Shown here piece by piece: positions 16,351-24,884 of a DNA stretch of 43,975 nucleotides. Below the pieces are notes generated by a model. It was not told where the DNA came from. It ran no database searches and saw nothing but the letters and a program-made list of their open reading frames with translations. The stretch is from the NCBI GenBank assembly GCA_009841235.1, contig VXMH01000120.1:1-43975 (forward strand), given 5' to 3'. Made by a program: the position numbers and the translations under genes. Each line of letters opens with the position of its first letter. Positions within the stretch are counted from its first letter, which is position 1. This DNA comes from Caldilineaceae bacterium SB0661_bin_32 (GTDB lineage: Bacteria; Chloroflexota; Anaerolineae; Caldilineales; Caldilineaceae).

Positions 16351-17232
16351 ATGCCGATCGATCTTCTTGCTATAGGCACGGTTACTCGCGACATTGCGAC
16401 TGCGGATCCCGCCGCGACCGACTACTTGTTGGGAGGTACAGTCAGCTTTGCCGCGGTCACCGCTTCTCGCCTCGGGCGCAGACCGGCTGTTCTGACTCGA
16501 GCTGGTGACGATATTGATCTGTCTGAATTGAGCGGCCTGGCAGACCTGCACGTACTGCCTTGCACACACACGACGACTTTTGCGAATCTGTACACACCGG
16601 ACGGACGCGTGCAGTACTGCTACACGCCTTCGCCGCCTATTGCAGCAGTGGACATTCCCCCTCAATTGAGGGCGCCTCATATTGCTCTCCTGGGCCCTCT
16701 CGTAAACGAGGTGCCGCCGGAAGTGGCCTCCATTTTTGACGCCGACACGATCGTAGCCGCAGTGCCCCAGGGCTGGATGCGCCGGTGGGACGAAGAGGGC
16801 AGGGTTTACCCGGCGCCGTGGAGGGATAGGGCGCAGATCCTTCCCCATCTCGATGCGCTCATACTGTCGAAAGAGGACATTGACGGCGACCTGAGACAGG
16901 TGGAAGAGTTTCTCGAGTACATTTCGCTCGTTGTCCTGACCGAATACCGGGACGGTAGCACCGTCTACAGGCGCAGACCGGACGCAGAGATAGACACTGT
17001 CCCGATTCCTCCCCGTCCGGCGACCGAAGTGGATCCCACTGGAGCCGGGGACATATTTGCCACTGCATTCCTGCTTCGTCTCGATGAGACGGGAGATCCG
17101 CTGGACGCGGCTCGGTACGCGAATGTAACGGCCTCCTTTGGCGTTGAAGGTCAGGGCGTGACGGGGATTCCCAGTCACAAGAGGGTGTTGGAGTATATGG
17201 CTCTGCATCCTTGGGGGCACGGTGGTGCATAG
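16351..17232 (+). CDS. PfkB-family carbohydrate/nucleoside kinase
   Basis: This 293-residue ribokinase-like protein is slightly shorter than typical. The N-terminal glycine motif reads LLGGTVSFAAVTASRLGRRP, and the C-terminal signature DPTGAGDIFATAFLLRL carries the catalytic aspartate. It lacks an obvious lid insertion. Phosphorylation of a sugar alcohol or nucleoside-like substrate is expected; the substrate cannot be named. It lies between jag and parA in the same direction, with a 146-base upstream gap. The link with chromosome-segregation genes is probably positional. Confidence 0.85.
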   Translation: MPIDLLAIGTVTRDIATADPAATDYLLGGTVSFAAVTASRLGRRPAVLTRAGDDIDLSELSGLADLHVLPCTHTTTFANLYTPDGRVQYCYTPSPPIAAVDIPPQLRAPHIALLGPLVNEVPPEVASIFDADTIVAAVPQGWMRRWDEEGRVYPAPWRDRAQILPHLDALILSKEDIDGDLRQVEEFLEYISLVVLTEYRDGSTVYRRRPDAEIDTVPIPPRPATEVDPTGAGDIFATAFLLRLDETGDPLDAARYANVTASFGVEGQGVTGIPSHKRVLEYMALHPWGHGGA

Positions 17233-17300
17233 ACTGTGAAGCCTCTGAAGGACGGGCTGGTTCGGGCTCATGTAGGTAACTCTTCGAAACTGTGAGGCAA

Positions 17301-18131
17301 ATGACAGCCCAGATTTTCGCAATTGCCAATCAAAAAGGAGGCGTGGGTAAGACGACGACGGCCGTCAACCTGTGCGCTTACCTGGCCGGCGCCGGCTGCC
17401 AGGTCCTGCTCGTTGACAGCGACCCGCAGGCAAATGCGACGACCAGCTTGGGTATTGACCCCAGGAAACCCGGGACAAGCCTTTACGATGTTCTCATCGA
17501 AAACAGGCCCGTCCAGGAGGCGGTCACGGCTACAACGCTCCCAGGTCTGAGTCTGGTGCCTGCCAATCTCGATCTGGCAGGCGCGGAAGTGGAGATGGCC
17601 GCGAGGATGGCGCGCGAGCAGTTGCTCTCGAAAGCGCTTCAGCCGCTGCATTGCCAGTACGACTACGTATTCATCGATGACCCGCCAAGCCTGGGTCTGA
17701 TTACGATAAACGGGCTGACTGCCGCGGATGGGATCATCATTCCGGTCCAGTGCGAATATCTGGCGCTTGAAGGATTGAGCCAGTTGCTGAGTACGATTCA
17801 GCAAGTTCGAAAGGTTCTCAACGGCCGTCTCAAGGTCGCTGGAGTCCTGCTGACGATGTCGGACGCGCGCACGAAACTCAGCACCCAGGTGGTGGAGGAC
17901 GTGCGAGCGCATTTTCCTTTGGAGACATTTGAAACGCTGATTCCCCGTTCAGTTCGCCTCAGTGAGGCGCCAAGTCACGGACTGGCGGCGCTCAGCTATG
18001 CCCCGGAGAGCGCCGGCGCGCTGGCATATGAAGCGCTGGCCGCCGAGTTTATCGGTCGTTTTCCGGTCGGGGTTGAAGCGGCCACCGATGGTCTGCCGGG
18101 ATCACCAGATTCCACGGTGACTTATCGATGA
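17301..18131 (+). CDS. parA: Chromosome partitioning ATPase ParA/Soj
   Basis: ParA is a Walker-type ATPase that moves ParB-bound origins. The 276-residue protein begins AQIFAIANQKGGVGKTTTAV, with the deviant Walker A carrying the signature lysine KGGVGKTT. DSDPQANAT, FIDDPPSLGL and LIPRSVRLSEAPSHG are the other family motifs. ATG at 17301 fits the family N-terminus; a GTG at 17292 is an alternative three codons upstream. GAGG at 17294-17297 is close to the ATG. The stop overlaps parB (ATGA at 18128-18131). No parS consensus site was spotted nearby by eye. Confidence 0.95.
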   Translation: MTAQIFAIANQKGGVGKTTTAVNLCAYLAGAGCQVLLVDSDPQANATTSLGIDPRKPGTSLYDVLIENRPVQEAVTATTLPGLSLVPANLDLAGAEVEMAARMAREQLLSKALQPLHCQYDYVFIDDPPSLGLITINGLTAADGIIIPVQCEYLALEGLSQLLSTIQQVRKVLNGRLKVAGVLLTMSDARTKLSTQVVEDVRAHFPLETFETLIPRSVRLSEAPSHGLAALSYAPESAGALAYEALAAEFIGRFPVGVEAATDGLPGSPDSTVTYR

Positions 18132-19072
18132 GCAGAGAAACTGGACAGGAACACTTGAATCCCCGCCGAAGACATGGACTGGGCCGCGGGCTGGGCGCTC
18201 TGCTCGGCAGACCCGTCGCTGACGACGAGCGCGAGACGGAAGAACAGGCTGCTCCGGCGGATGACGAAGGAATCCGCGAACTTCCCGTCGACGAGATCGA
18301 GCCAAATCCCCACCAGCCGCGGACGCGCTTCGAGCAGGCCACACTGGTTGAGCTGGCCACCTCTATCAGGGAACATGGTGTCATCCAACCGCTTATCGTA
18401 GCCGAGCGTCCCGATCAACCGCGGCGCTACTGGTTGGTCGCGGGAGAGAGGCGCTGGCGGGCGGCGCGCCAGGCCGGGCTGGCGGTCGTGCCGGCCGTCG
18501 TGCGCGAGGCCACGTCGCAGCAGTTGCTGGAACTGGCTCTGGTCGAGAATCTGCAGCGCGACGATCTGAGCCCTTTGGAGGAGGCTGCTGCCTTCAGTAC
18601 GCTGATTGACCAGTTCAGCCTGACCCAGGCACGGGTGGCGTATCGGGTAGGGAAGAGCCGGTCGGCCGTGGCCAACGCTGTACGTCTATTGGGGCTGCCT
18701 GCGGAGGTCCAGGCAGCGTTGAACGCACGGATGATCAGCGCGGGCCATGCGCGTGCCCTTTTGAGCCTTGACGGCGACGAAGACACACTGAAGGCTCTCG
18801 ACATAATTGTGGCGCGGGAGCTGAACGTACGGCAGGCAGAAGAGCTCGTTCGAAAGTGGCAGGAAGAGCCGCCGGCGCAGGACGCGGAGGAAGAACCTCC
18901 GCACCTGCAGGCGCAGGTCCGCTACTGGGAGAACCGCTTTCGCGACCGTCTCAGCACCAAGGTTAACCTCGACCGCAAGGCAGATGGCAGCGGTCGTCTC
19001 GTCATCCACTTCTATAGCGATGAGGACCTGGAGACGATTTACCGGGAAATCGTCGGAGATGAGACGGACTAA
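18128..19072 (+). CDS. parB: Chromosome partitioning protein ParB/Spo0J
   Basis: ParB is a CTP-dependent DNA clamp that loads at parS and partners ParA. The 314-residue protein has RRRHGLGRGLGALLG near the N-terminus (ParA-stimulating region), then the CTPase domain with IEPNPHQPRTRF, GVIQPLIV and AGERRWRAA. ENLQRDDLSPLEEAAA leads into the helix-turn-helix (TQARVAYRVGKSRSAVANAVRLL). SAGHARALL and the C-terminal dimerisation domain follow. Translation is coupled to parA by a four-base overlap. Confidence 0.95.
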   Translation: MSRETGQEHLNPRRRHGLGRGLGALLGRPVADDERETEEQAAPADDEGIRELPVDEIEPNPHQPRTRFEQATLVELATSIREHGVIQPLIVAERPDQPRRYWLVAGERRWRAARQAGLAVVPAVVREATSQQLLELALVENLQRDDLSPLEEAAAFSTLIDQFSLTQARVAYRVGKSRSAVANAVRLLGLPAEVQAALNARMISAGHARALLSLDGDEDTLKALDIIVARELNVRQAEELVRKWQEEPPAQDAEEEPPHLQAQVRYWENRFRDRLSTKVNLDRKADGSGRLVIHFYSDEDLETIYREIVGDETD

Positions 19073-19086
19073 TCCGGGAAAGCTGA

Positions 19087-19782
19087 ATGGCTGAACAGGT
19101 TGGTGACGCACTTCAGGCGGAACTGAATCTCGTTGCTGCGAAGTTTGAAGAGACGGTGGCCGATCTTCCCGATGGGCTGGCGCAGTTCGTCCGCAGCGAA
19201 GTGGCGGACGAGCAGGTGCTGGCAGGCGTAGTACTTGCCTCGGCGGCGCCGGTGAACGATTCGGCCGAGGATAAGTTTCGAAGGGTGGCGCTGGCTTCGG
19301 CGCTTGAGCTTCTACAGATTGCACTCAACATCCACCGCCTTTTGCTCAAGCCCAAACAGACCGACTCGATCGACAGTTTCCTGCTTGGTGGTACGATTTT
19401 GGCAGGGGATTACTGTTTCAGCCGGGCGGCAGTGCTGGCAGCGCGCACCAACCACCCCCGGGTGGTAACGATTTTTGCCGAGCTTCTCCAGGAACTGAGT
19501 CAGGCCAATCTGAGGCGAGTCATCGTCAATGAGAGCCTCAGCCGGGATGCCGTAGGGGTCGACGAGCGGGAGTCACTGTTCCACAGCGGGGCGGCGGCCG
19601 GCGTCTTGCTGGCAGGTCTTAGCGAGGAAGACCAGGAAGCCGTAGTCAGCTACGCTGCCTGTTTGGGACGCCGGCGGCCGCAGGACGGAACCGGCGCTCT
19701 CGGCGCCCCGGTAGTGGAGAATCTTGACAAAATGCCGGTGCCTCAAAGGGAGCGCTGGCGGGCGCTCACCTCGATCTTCTGA
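19087..19782 (+). CDS. Polyprenyl-synthetase-like protein lacking the catalytic aspartates
   Basis: This 231-residue protein follows the alpha-helical trans-isoprenyl synthase layout. LASALELLQIALNIHRLLL matches the helix that normally carries DDxxD. GTILAGDYCFSRAAVLAA matches the conserved AxLAGDYLLxxA segment. ESLFHSGAAAGVLLAGL matches the KTAxLFxxA helix. The first aspartate-rich motif is absent (IHRLLLKPKQTD instead), and the protein ends before the second one. At 231 residues it is about 90 shorter than active enzymes. It therefore looks like a pseudoenzyme. The gene starts 14 bases after parB and is probably in the same operon. Confidence 0.65.
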   Translation: MAEQVGDALQAELNLVAAKFEETVADLPDGLAQFVRSEVADEQVLAGVVLASAAPVNDSAEDKFRRVALASALELLQIALNIHRLLLKPKQTDSIDSFLLGGTILAGDYCFSRAAVLAARTNHPRVVTIFAELLQELSQANLRRVIVNESLSRDAVGVDERESLFHSGAAAGVLLAGLSEEDQEAVVSYAACLGRRRPQDGTGALGAPVVENLDKMPVPQRERWRALTSIF

Positions 19783-19820
19783 CAATGCCGGCCCAAACGG
19801 GCCGCGAACGGGAGCCAGGC

Positions 19821-21092
19821 GTGTCCTCAAAACGAGCACTCTTGCTCACAACGCCAACCAGCTACCGCACCCAGGACTACCTCGATGCTGCTGCACGGCT
19901 GGGCATCGAGGCGGTGGTGGCGGTGCATTTACCCAGGATGCTGGCTGAAGAGTGGAACTTTCCTTTCGGCGCTGACTTTGGCCGCCCGGTTCAGGCCTCC
20001 GAGCAGCTTTTCGACGCGCTGGCCAGTTCGAATGGGTCGGAAGAAGAAATCCGTTACGACGCAGTGCTGGCGCTCGATGATTCAGGGTCCAGAGTGGCGG
20101 CGTTGGTTGCCCAAAAACTGGGCCTGCCCCACAACGATCCGATGGCGGCGGAGGCGGCTCGGAATAAATATCGGATGCGGACGATGCTTGCCGCTTGCGG
20201 CGCCCCTGTGCCGGCCTTTGCCGAGTTTCGAACCGGTGACAATCTGAAGGAGATTATCGCCCGGGCGGAGGAAGCCATTGGGTATCCATGCGTCGTCAAG
20301 CCGGAGGAGTTGAACGGGAGCCGGGGGGTTATTCGCGCCGATTTGCGCTGCGAATTGGGCGCCGCGCTCCGAAGGCTGACTGCTTTGATTGGAGATGGGC
20401 AACCTTTCCTGATCGAGGGTTACATTCCAGGGGTTGAGGTTGCGCTTGAGGGTCTTCTGGATAGAGACCGCCTGCATTGCCTGGCCCTGTTCGACAAGCC
20501 GGACCCGCTGGAAGGGCCCTATTTCGAGGAGACGATATACGTTACGCCTTCGCGGCTGCCGCTCAAGACGCAGAACAAAATCGTCGAGACGGTTGAGGCG
20601 GCAGCCCGGGGTCTGGGTTTGCAGACTGGGCCAATTCACGCGGAACTGCGCATCAATGAAGAGGGGCCGTGGATCGTCGAAGTGGCAGGGCGGTCGATTG
20701 GCGGGCTGTGTTCGCGAATTCTGCGATTTGGCATGGAAGTGGGCAACGGGAGTTCGCTCGAGGAGTTGATATTGCGGCAGGCGTGCGGTCTGCCTTTGGA
20801 GAGACTGGAAAGGGAGTCGCAGGCGGGCGGGGTGATGATGATTCCGATTCCTGAGGCGGGAATCTTGCGGCGGGTAAACGGGGTTGAAGAGGCAAAAAGA
20901 GTGGCAGGAATCGAGGATGTTCAGATCACTGCAAGGCTGGACCAGTCACTTGTACCCCTGCCTGAGGGAGATGCCTACCTGGGCTTCATCTTCGCAAAAG
21001 GGCCTTCGCCGGCCCAAGTCGAGGAACTGTTGCGGAAGGCACACAGCCTCATTCAGTTTGAGGTTGACCCGGAATTTGCGCTTGTTCAGTAG
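19821..21092 (+). CDS. ATP-grasp domain carboxylate-amine ligase
   Basis: This 423-residue ATP-grasp enzyme resembles BacD/PurK-like and amino-acid ligases that join a carboxylate and an amine through an acyl phosphate. The pre-ATP-grasp part begins SSKRALLLTTPTSYRTQDY. The ATP-binding part contains YPCVVKPEELNGSRGVIRA (lysine that binds ATP), PFLIEGYIPGVEVALEGLL, and the magnesium-binding segment GPIHAELRIN then EVAGRSIGG. A C-terminal lobe (LVPLPEGDAYLGFIFAKGPS) follows. GTG at 19821 fits the family start and has GGGAG six bases upstream; an ATG at 19785 would add 12 residues. The substrates are unknown. Confidence 0.85.
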   Translation: MSSKRALLLTTPTSYRTQDYLDAAARLGIEAVVAVHLPRMLAEEWNFPFGADFGRPVQASEQLFDALASSNGSEEEIRYDAVLALDDSGSRVAALVAQKLGLPHNDPMAAEAARNKYRMRTMLAACGAPVPAFAEFRTGDNLKEIIARAEEAIGYPCVVKPEELNGSRGVIRADLRCELGAALRRLTALIGDGQPFLIEGYIPGVEVALEGLLDRDRLHCLALFDKPDPLEGPYFEETIYVTPSRLPLKTQNKIVETVEAAARGLGLQTGPIHAELRINEEGPWIVEVAGRSIGGLCSRILRFGMEVGNGSSLEELILRQACGLPLERLERESQAGGVMMIPIPEAGILRRVNGVEEAKRVAGIEDVQITARLDQSLVPLPEGDAYLGFIFAKGPSPAQVEELLRKAHSLIQFEVDPEFALVQ

Positions 21093-21101
21093 AAGGCCTC
21101 T

Positions 21102-21422
21102 CTACTTCCGGGGCGCGCCCTTCCCTGCCGGAACGCCTTTGCCCATGCCGGGTGTGCCTTCCGGCGTCCAACCTTCGGGCATTTGAGCGCCAACGCCGAA
21201 GAAGAACTCTTCCATCTGCTGCATCAGGAATTCGCGGGACTGCGGGTCGCCCAGGCTGAGGCCGTAGTGGTTAATCAGTACGACTGAGTACTGCATCCAC
21301 ATATCCCAGCCGGCTTGCGAGATGTTTTCGTAGATTCGCTGACCCAGCTCCCCTGGGTAAGGGGGTGACGCCATGCCCGGCAACTCCTGTCCAATCTTGG
21401 CACACTGCACTAAGCGAGCCAT
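21102..21422 (-). CDS. Probable Fe(2+)-trafficking protein, YggX-like
   Basis: This 106-residue protein matches YggX over its first 90 residues: RLVQCAKIGQELPGM, PYPGELGQRIYENISQAGWD, MWMQYSVVLINHYGLS, SREFLMQQMEEFFFG and EGWTPEGTPG. In enterobacteria YggX limits oxidative damage to iron-sulphur clusters; the conserved cysteine near the N-terminus (C7) is kept. The tail is Gly/Lys/Pro-rich (GMGKGVPAGKGAPRK) and extra to the family. GGGAG lies eight bases before the ATG. A perfect consensus promoter precedes it at 21464-21492. It converges with the ATP-grasp gene. Confidence 0.88.
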   Translation of the reverse strand: MARLVQCAKIGQELPGMASPPYPGELGQRIYENISQAGWDMWMQYSVVLINHYGLSLGDPQSREFLMQQMEEFFFGVGAQMPEGWTPEGTPGMGKGVPAGKGAPRK

Positions 21423-21463
21423 GAGTCTGCTCCCAACCTGATGAAAGATAAGTGTTGGGCACT

Positions 21464-21492
21464 ATTATAGGCTTGAGTTGAAGCTGTGTCAA
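21464..21492 (-). promoter_or_regulatory. Perfect consensus promoter of the yggX-like gene
   Basis: On the minus strand TTGACA (21487-21492) and TATAAT (21464-21469) are separated by exactly 17 bases. The predicted leader to the ATG at 21422 is about 35 bases. The -35 box overlaps the beginning of the divergent formyltransferase reading frame (GTG at 21486). Confidence 0.9.
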
Positions 21493-21497
21493 AGGAT

Positions 21498-22493
21498 ATG
21501 CGTACCCTGTTTGCGGGGATGTACGGGCCTTTCAGCAGCATCGTGCTGGAAAGGCTTCTTGCTAACAACATTCGGATAGCTGCTGTACTGCTCAGTGGGC
21601 GGAGCGGTGTCCCGTTGCGGGAACTTCCTTGGCCCCGCGCAAGCGCTTTGTCGAATCCTGGGGATGGGCTCGAACTGCCGCCGCTTTTGAACGCGTCTGT
21701 CACTTCGTTCCCAACTGCCAGGGAAGAGAGCGGGGTTGCAAGCGGCAGTTCGGCAATTGACGCTGCTCGAGCAGGAGAACTGGTGCCGGCAAGCGTTCCG
21801 GCGCTTGCATTTCAATCTGGAATCCCTTCATACGAATGTGGGGAAATCGGCCACCCGGAAGTAACCGACTGGTTGGTTGAGATGTCGGTTGACGTCGTCT
21901 GCGTCGCCTGTTGGAATCGCGTTATTCCGGCTTCTGTTCTGGACATTCCGCGGCACGGTTTCCTGAATGTGCATCCTTCGATACTGCCGGCCTACAGGGG
22001 GCCGTATCCTCTGTTTTGGCAGTACCGGGCAGGAGAGACGGCAACCGGTGTATCGGTACACTGGATGGACGCGGGCCTGGATACGGGCGACATTGCCGGG
22101 CAGCGAGAGATACAGTTTGAAGACGGTATTCGCGGCGCTGAGGCTGAGGCCTTGTGCGCCTTGACAGGGGGCGCGCTGCTGGCAGAGGTGCTAGTGAAGC
22201 TGGAGAATGGTGAACTGTTGCGAACTTCCCAGCCCGAAGGGGGCAGCTACTTTTCCGTTCCTTCCAAAGATGATTTCACCCTCGATGCGGACTGGCATCC
22301 CCGGCGGGCATTCAACTTCATGCGGGCGAACGCTGAGTGGGGCGTCCCATTCCGCCATGAATCGGAGGATACGGTGCACTGGCTGGCTGACGCGCTTGCG
22401 TGGAGAGAGGAGGCTACGCCGGAAGCGGCAGGCGAAGGAAGAGTTTGGGCGCCGTTTCGCGGCGGGGCGGTGCTGGCGGTGGAATGTCCCTGA
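21498..22493 (+). CDS. Formyltransferase-family protein (methionyl-tRNA formyltransferase fold)
   Basis: This 331-residue protein has the N-10-formyltetrahydrofolate-dependent formyltransferase core: LNVHPSILPAYRGPYPLFW (with the catalytic Asn-x-His and the SxLPxxRG loop) followed by TGVSVHWMDAGLDTGDIAG, which carries the catalytic aspartate. N-terminal LFAGMYGPFSSIVLERLL is the Rossmann-like start. The C-terminal half has PSKDDFTLDADWHPRRAFNFMRA, like the Fmt C-terminal part but diverged. An insertion of about 60 residues lies between strands 2 and 4. Either tRNA or a nucleotide sugar or amine could be the acceptor. A GTG at 21486 is an alternative start but overlaps the -35 box of the opposite gene. 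Confidence 0.8.
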   Translation: MRTLFAGMYGPFSSIVLERLLANNIRIAAVLLSGRSGVPLRELPWPRASALSNPGDGLELPPLLNASVTSFPTAREESGVASGSSAIDAARAGELVPASVPALAFQSGIPSYECGEIGHPEVTDWLVEMSVDVVCVACWNRVIPASVLDIPRHGFLNVHPSILPAYRGPYPLFWQYRAGETATGVSVHWMDAGLDTGDIAGQREIQFEDGIRGAEAEALCALTGGALLAEVLVKLENGELLRTSQPEGGSYFSVPSKDDFTLDADWHPRRAFNFMRANAEWGVPFRHESEDTVHWLADALAWREEATPEAAGEGRVWAPFRGGAVLAVECP

Positions 22494-22523
22494 GTACCCT
22501 TCTGACGGGCGCATGGAGGTCAG

Positions 22524-22553
22524 TTGTCTCCAACAATCCGTGTCAACTACAAT
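22524..22553 (+). promoter_or_regulatory. Probable promoter of the UxuA-like gene
   Basis: TTGTCT (22524-22529) and TACAAT (22548-22553) are separated by 18 bases. Hexamer matches are four and five out of six. It lies about 50 bases before the ATG at 22604, in a gap of 110 bases after the formyltransferase gene. Confidence 0.5.
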
Positions 22554-22603
22554 AATCATGACTTCAATCATCCGCATTGCATCCCAGTAACAGGAGAACG
22601 CAG

Positions 22604-23623
22604 ATGTCCCTTATGTCCATACCACCGGGAATGAAAATTGCAGCCCAGGTGTCGCCGGAGGCGAGCGACGAGGATCTGCAGTTTGTCAAGCAGATGGGCC
22701 TGGACTGGGCCGTGTGCTGGACAGACGGCGAACATGCCGGCTATGACTACTATGCGCGGACCAAGGACCGATTTGAGAAGGCAGGGGTCAGGATTTACGG
22801 ATTTGGCAACCGGGAAGTGCACAATCAGGACGCCATCGTACTGGGTTTGGACAACCGGGATGCGAAGATCGAGGAGTACGTCGATCACCTGAGGGCACTT
22901 GGAAAGGCTGGGATCCCTTACACGACCTACGCCCACATGGGGAACGGCATCTGGAGCACTGAGCGGGAGTCGACCCGCGGCGGCGCGGATGCGAGAGGGT
23001 TTGACTTGGCGAAGGCCGATGCCGGCCACTGGGCGGGCCGCTACTATCATCTGCCTCTTACGCACGGCCGCACCTATTCGGAAGATGAAATCTGGGAGAA
23101 CTTTCAATACTTCGTTGCGCAAGCGGCTCCTGTGGCCGAGGAGGAAGGGGTGCGGATTGGTATTCACCCTGACGACCCTCCTCAGCCCGAACTTGGGGGG
23201 ATTCCGCGCTGCATTTTCAGCAGTTTCGACGGTTACTACAGAGCGATGGAGATCGCCGACAGCCCCAACGTGGGCATCTGCTTCTGCATTGGCTGCTGGC
23301 TGGAGGGCGGCGACCTGATGGGAAGGGGTGTGGAGGATTCACTGCAGGAGTTCGGGAAGGCCAACAAGCTTTTCAAGATTCACTTTCGAAATGTGGACCA
23401 GCCCTTGCCGCACTTTGTGGAGACGTTTGTAGACGACGGCTATTTTGACATGTACAAGGCGATGCGGGTGCTCGAGCAGACTGGCTTCGACGGAGTCCTG
23501 ATTCCGGACCACATTCCGATGATGGCGGACGATGCGCGAATCGGAACGGCCTATACGATTGGCTACATGAAGGCCTTGCTGGCGCGGGCGCAGGAGGAAG
23601 TGAAAGGGCAGGTGCGTGCATGA
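22604..23623 (+). CDS. Mannonate dehydratase (UxuA) family TIM-barrel protein
   Basis: This 339-residue protein resembles D-mannonate dehydratase, which converts mannonate to 2-keto-3-deoxygluconate in hexuronate catabolism. Metal-site motifs are present: VRIGIHPDDPPQPELGGIPR, the cysteine/histidine segment ICFCIGCWLEGG, FKIHFRNVDQPLP and GVLIPDHIPMM. The start has AGGAG at 22592-22596, seven bases upstream; an open frame extends to 22577 but has no such site. The following dehydrogenase gene overlaps by four bases. Assignment to mannonate itself is not certain, because related family members act on other sugar acids. Confidence 0.8.
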   Translation: MSLMSIPPGMKIAAQVSPEASDEDLQFVKQMGLDWAVCWTDGEHAGYDYYARTKDRFEKAGVRIYGFGNREVHNQDAIVLGLDNRDAKIEEYVDHLRALGKAGIPYTTYAHMGNGIWSTERESTRGGADARGFDLAKADAGHWAGRYYHLPLTHGRTYSEDEIWENFQYFVAQAAPVAEEEGVRIGIHPDDPPQPELGGIPRCIFSSFDGYYRAMEIADSPNVGICFCIGCWLEGGDLMGRGVEDSLQEFGKANKLFKIHFRNVDQPLPHFVETFVDDGYFDMYKAMRVLEQTGFDGVLIPDHIPMMADDARIGTAYTIGYMKALLARAQEEVKGQVRA

Positions 23624-24492
23624 ACACAATTGCAATTCTGAGCCCTGGAGACATGGGCCATACAGTCGGTGAGAGGCTAAGGGGGAACGGTCTGCGGGTG
23701 ATCGCTCATCTGGCGGACCGCAGCGCACGGACACGGGGGCTGGCGGAAAAGGTCGGGATTGAAGAGGTAGAATCCTACGACGCGCTGGTTGAGGAGGCGG
23801 ATGTCGTGCTCTGCATTCTTGTTCCCGCGGAGGCGGCGGCAGCGGCGCAGACAGTGGCCGACGCACTCCGGCGGACAGGCGCAGACCTGCTCTACGCAGA
23901 CTGCAATGCGGTCGCGCCGCAGACGACAATAAAGATTGGAGAAACTATCGCCTGCGCCGGCGGCCGCTTCGCAGATGCTTCGATCATTGGGCCTCCTCCT
24001 CGTCGGGAAGGAACGACCCGCTTCTACGCGTCCGGCGTCCACGCGGGCGAGCTGGCGCGACTCGAAGACTACGGACTGGACGTACCGGTTATCAGCGACC
24101 GGGTCGGTGATGCTTCGGCAATCAAGATGTGCTATGCCGGACTGACGAAGGGCCTGACCGCGCTTTGCACAAACCTGCTGGTCGCGGCAGAGGCGCTGGG
24201 AATACGCGACGCCCTGTTTGACGAGTACGATATGAGCCAGTCTGCAATGCTGAAAAGGATGCAGGGGCTCCCGAGTATGCCGCCGAAGTCACGCCGGTGG
24301 GTCGGAGAGATGGAGGAGATCGCGGCTACGATGGCGGGCGTAGGCATGTCGCCCAAATTTCACGAAGGCGCGGCCGACATCTACCGCTTTGTCGGCGCTT
24401 CAGCGCTGGCGGACCGCACGCCGGAGGACCCGGATGAGCCTACGCTGGAGGAGATGCTGCGAGATCTGGTGGGGTCGCTTCCCAGCAGGTGA
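23620..24492 (+). CDS. 6-phosphogluconate dehydrogenase-like NAD(P) protein with DUF1932 C-terminus
   Basis: This 290-residue beta-hydroxyacid-dehydrogenase-type protein has an N-terminal Rossmann fold with IAILSPGDMGHTVGERL, in which the glycine loop is SPGDMG. A conserved strand ends in ADVVLCILVP, and the substrate strand is LYADCNAVAP. The C-terminal helix with the catalytic lysine region (SAIKMCYAGLTKGLTAL) is the DUF1932 signature. It starts in a four-base ATGA overlap with the UxuA-like gene, so the two are translationally coupled. Oxidation of a hydroxy acid produced or used in the same sugar-acid route is inferred. Confidence 0.85.
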   Translation: MNTIAILSPGDMGHTVGERLRGNGLRVIAHLADRSARTRGLAEKVGIEEVESYDALVEEADVVLCILVPAEAAAAAQTVADALRRTGADLLYADCNAVAPQTTIKIGETIACAGGRFADASIIGPPPRREGTTRFYASGVHAGELARLEDYGLDVPVISDRVGDASAIKMCYAGLTKGLTALCTNLLVAAEALGIRDALFDEYDMSQSAMLKRMQGLPSMPPKSRRWVGEMEEIAATMAGVGMSPKFHEGAADIYRFVGASALADRTPEDPDEPTLEEMLRDLVGSLPSR

Positions 24493-24578
24493 AGGCTTCA
24501 GCGAGAGCATTCGAGGCCGGAAAATGACGGTTGCGAATACCTTGGTGACCTGTCTTGATCGAAAATCCTGCACTCTTG

Positions 24579-24884
24579 CTAAATCTGCTCAAGAAAAGGG
24601 TCTTCGTTGATGTAATCGAACTCTTTGCCAATGTAGGGCACAGGTGGGAGATCGTGCCAGTCGCGCAAGATTTGGTAGCCTACTGAGGTGAGCATTTGGC
24701 AAGCATCTACCGCCTCGCGCCATTCTGGACGTTTGATTTCGTTGACCGTTTCTTCATAAGGCAAAATCCCGAAATCCCAGGCGCCGCAAAGTCGGGCCAG
24801 AAAGTCCACTCGATCGGCCAAGGTCTCCAGAGCCTCAGGCGGCTCCATTTCGGGATAAAGTGCCCCGTCAATCCATTCCTGCAT
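24579..24884 (-). CDS. Small unknown protein coupled to the AbiEii-like gene
   Basis: Not recognised. It is 101 residues, acidic, with no membrane segment. Its start overlaps the end of the upstream nucleotidyltransferase gene by 17 bases, which supports its reality and implies coupling. It is rich in Trp, Glu and Asp (MQEWIDG, RVDFLARLCGAWDFG, KRPEWREAVD, RDWHDLPPVP). The R-x-H HEPN motif that would pair with a MNT nucleotidyltransferase is not visible. It could be an antidote, a cofactor or an unrelated protein; none can be shown. Confidence 0.6.
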   Translation of the reverse strand: MQEWIDGALYPEMEPPEALETLADRVDFLARLCGAWDFGILPYEETVNEIKRPEWREAVDACQMLTSVGYQILRDWHDLPPVPYIGKEFDYINEDPFLEQI

